DNA of 64,000 nucleotides from Mycolicibacterium fluoranthenivorans (GTDB lineage: Bacteria; Actinomycetota; Actinomycetes; Mycobacteriales; Mycobacteriaceae). A program made the translations under genes and the position numbers. The notes beneath the pieces are model-generated. The model did no database searches. It was not told the origin of the DNA and saw nothing but the letters and a program-made list of their open reading frames with translations. Where the stretch lies: assembly GCF_011758805.1 (NCBI RefSeq), contig NZ_JAANOW010000001.1:248001-312000 (forward strand). The letters are read 5' to 3'. Of the stretch, positions 62,227 through 64,000 are shown in pieces (within the stretch, counting starts at the first letter, position 1; each line of letters begins with the position of its first letter).

Positions 62227-64000
62227 TCAGTCGCCGACCGCAACGAGACTCGAGGCCTGCGGGACGATCAGCACCGGGATATCGGTGTGCGCGACGACCG
62301 CCGCCGCGACGCTGCCCTGCAGGTGGCCCAGTAATCCGTTGCGACGGTGCGGTCCGAGCACGATCAGGCTTGCGTGGTGTTCCTTGGCCGTCGCGACGAT
62401 GCCGTGCCAGGTCGGCGACGCCTCGACTGCCTTACTGCACACCGCAAATCCTGCCTCGGCGGCCAGCGTTGCGCCATAGGCGGCGGTCTGCTCGGCGGAT
62501 CGGCGCACCTCAGCGGCTTTGTCGGCCTCCAGATGGCGGCCGTCGGCGGGGGTGAATCCGACGTCGACGGGCTGCCAGACGCACAGCACGAGGGCCTGGC
62601 GGCCGGGTGGCAGCGCCGCCGCGGCTGCGGTGATGGCGGCGGCGGCCCGCTCGGTGCCGTCGTAGGCGATGACCACGGGGCCGGGGGAGTCGGTGGCGAA
62701 GGAGGGTGGCGGTGGTGCCGCGGCCGGTGCCGGTTCGGCTTCCGGCGCCGGTGCGGGAAGCCCGCGCAGGCGCGCCAGCAGCGGCGGCGAGTACCAGGCC
62801 GGTGATTCACCGTCCAAGAACAGGTCCAGGTCGGGGGTCTGCGGACGGGCTCCGCTCAGCGCGTAGACGGCGACACCGAAGACAGCGCCGGCGATCGACA
62901 GCCCGAACCCGATCCACAGGGCGATACCGGTGCCGGTGACCAGGTCGTCCGCGGCCGTGGCCGCGAAGTGGGCGAAGATCGGCGCCACCATGAACGCCGC
63001 GACGGCGCGCAGCAACTCGATGATGGCGAACACCCGCTGCAGGCTGTTGGACTGAAGCGAGAAACCGGCGACGAACAAGGCCGGCGCCACTGTGGCCCCC
63101 AGTGCCAGACCGGTCAGCGCCGAGCCGAGCAGGGCCAGCGGCTGATTGCCCGGTAACGACAGCCGGAACACCAGGATCCCGGCGGCCAGCAGCGCCATCC
63201 CGACCAGCGGCAGGTAGTGCATCGCACGCCGGGAGATCACGATGCCGAACACCACGGCCATCACCACCGCGCCGCCCAGCTCGGGCAGATAGATCAGCCC
63301 CACCTGCACCGGGCTGAAGCTCAGCAGGAAGACGTTGGCGGTCAGTGCGGTGGCGGCCACCGATGCGGCCGCGGCGAACAAGGCGACGCCGACGCCGGCG
63401 ACCGGGATGGAACTGGTGAGCATGGTGCGGATGGTCAGCAGCGGGCGGCGGGCCCGGAACTGGTAGACGATCAGCGCGACGATCAGCGCCAGGCCGCCGA
63501 GCATGGGGCCCGTCACGGCCATATCGCCGAAACCGTGGGTGGTCAGTTGTGCGGCGCCGACGAACGCCGCGGTGCAGCCGGCGGTGGCCAGGGCGATCGC
63601 CCACAGGTCGCGCGGTGCGTCCGGGTCGGCGGGCGGCGCGTCGTCGAAGGTGAGGGCGGCCAGGATGAGTGCCGTCAACGCGATCGCGGCGACGATCCAG
63701 AACAGCGGCCGCCAGGCCTGCGATTCGGCCTGCACACCGCCGACGAACGGACCGAGTGCGACGGCCCCGAACACGCACATGTTCATGATGACGGCGGTGT
63801 TGCGCAGCTTGTCGCGGGGGAAACCGATGGTGAGCGGCGGCGCGGCCGCGATGAGCAGCATGCTGGTGGCCAGTCCCTGCAGGACGTGACCGCCGATGAA
63901 CATCCCCGCGTTCTGCGCCGAGGCGGCCAGCACCGAACCCACGACGAGCAGCACGGCGTAGCCGAGCAGCATCCGGCGCTGGGGCAGGTGCTGGGCGAAC
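62227..64000 (-). CDS. MFS transporter fused to a universal stress protein domain (N terminus cut)
   Basis: At least 590 residues are visible; the gene enters from beyond base 64000. Residues to about position 62840 (reading leftwards) form an MFS permease with about ten or more membrane segments, including FGAVALGPFVGG. A short alanine/proline linker follows. The last 150 residues or so are a UspA domain: GPVVIAYDGTERAAAAI, then LIVLGPHRRNGLLGHLQGS and IPVLIVPQ. The ATP loop G-x2-G-x9-G(S/T) has Arg in place of the second glycine, so nucleotide binding is uncertain. The UspA part may couple transport to stress or energy state. It lies 14 bases upstream of the GH16 start. Confidence 0.88.
   Translation of the reverse strand, partial: FAQHLPQRRMLLGYAVLLVVGSVLAASAQNAGMFIGGHVLQGLATSMLLIAAAPPLTIGFPRDKLRNTAVIMNMCVFGAVALGPFVGGVQAESQAWRPLFWIVAAIALTALILAALTFDDAPPADPDAPRDLWAIALATAGCTAAFVGAAQLTTHGFGDMAVTGPMLGGLALIVALIVYQFRARRPLLTIRTMLTSSIPVAGVGVALFAAAASVAATALTANVFLLSFSPVQVGLIYLPELGGAVVMAVVFGIVISRRAMHYLPLVGMALLAAGILVFRLSLPGNQPLALLGSALTGLALGATVAPALFVAGFSLQSNSLQRVFAIIELLRAVAAFMVAPIFAHFAATAADDLVTGTGIALWIGFGLSIAGAVFGVAVYALSGARPQTPDLDLFLDGESPAWYSPPLLARLRGLPAPAPEAEPAPAAAPPPPSFATDSPGPVVIAYDGTERAAAAITAAAAALPPGRQALVLCVWQPVDVGFTPADGRHLEADKAAEVRRSAEQTAAYGATLAAEAGFAVCSKAVEASPTWHGIVATAKEHHASLIVLGPHRRNGLLGHLQGSVAAAVVAHTDIPVLIVPQASSLVAVGD

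Overview
The window is high-GC DNA of a Mycolicibacterium-type (environmental, fast-growing-like) mycobacterium. This is inferred from an MmpS/MmpL pair, a DesA3-type desaturase with its reductase, a mycothiol-dependent-isomerase-like protein, an F420-type LLM oxidoreductase, a celA1-like GH6 enzyme, many GTG starts and dense 4-bp stop/start overlaps. No rRNA, tRNA, insertion sequence, phage gene or CRISPR array was seen. Both ends cut a gene.

Layout. 1-8.7 kb: two molybdenum hydroxylase clusters face away from each other across a 100-bp gap. One is a PaoABC-like three-subunit enzyme with an SDR on the minus strand. The other is a two-subunit IorAB-like enzyme with a metal-dependent amidohydrolase and an SDR-like protein on the plus strand. 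A large LuxR (LAL) ATPase regulator follows (8.8-11.5 kb). 11.6-18.1 kb: a fructose-type ABC uptake operon with two sugar kinases, a LacI regulator and a class II aldolase. 18.1-20.2 kb: an MBL hydrolase and a MerR/methyltransferase divergent pair. 20.2-23.7 kb: two acyl-CoA-dehydrogenase-like genes around an NsrR-like Rrf2 regulator, with a large hairpin and a TTT-G-AAA palindrome upstream. 23.7-28.8 kb: a MarR/quinone-reductase pair, then a desaturase-reductase fusion facing a PucR-type regulator.

28.8-31.4 kb: a mycothiol-dependent-isomerase-like protein, a degenerate CDF transporter and a CitE-like lyase. 31.4-37.1 kb: xylose uptake and isomerisation (ROK repressor, xylA, xylFGH). 37.3-43.5 kb: MmpS-MmpL, a membrane protein, a fused HadA/HadB-like dehydratase under a TetR, and a small secreted protein. 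43.6-49.7 kb: a Tat-exported phosphoesterase, the split reductase/desA3 operon, and a secreted GH6 enzyme. 49.7-54.3 kb: an ABC-F ATPase and a DHA2 efflux pump with a C-terminal winged-helix-like tail. 54.4-64 kb: two paralogous 55-residue secreted peptide genes, each followed closely by an enzyme gene, plus PLD, amidohydrolase, VOC, a sigma-factor remnant, SDRs, a GH16 enzyme and an MFS-UspA fusion.

Regulatory logic. Both sugar operons carry a close match to the mycobacterial CRP box (GTGA-N6-TCAC) beside a dedicated repressor site (a LacI palindrome for the fructose-type operon, TTGTCCGAA sites for xyl). The most novel-looking item is the peptide pair: both have a 27-residue signal and a 28-residue mature part with an HHxWVH motif and an invariant C terminus, and both are preceded by the same TGCCA-CGGAATTA box.
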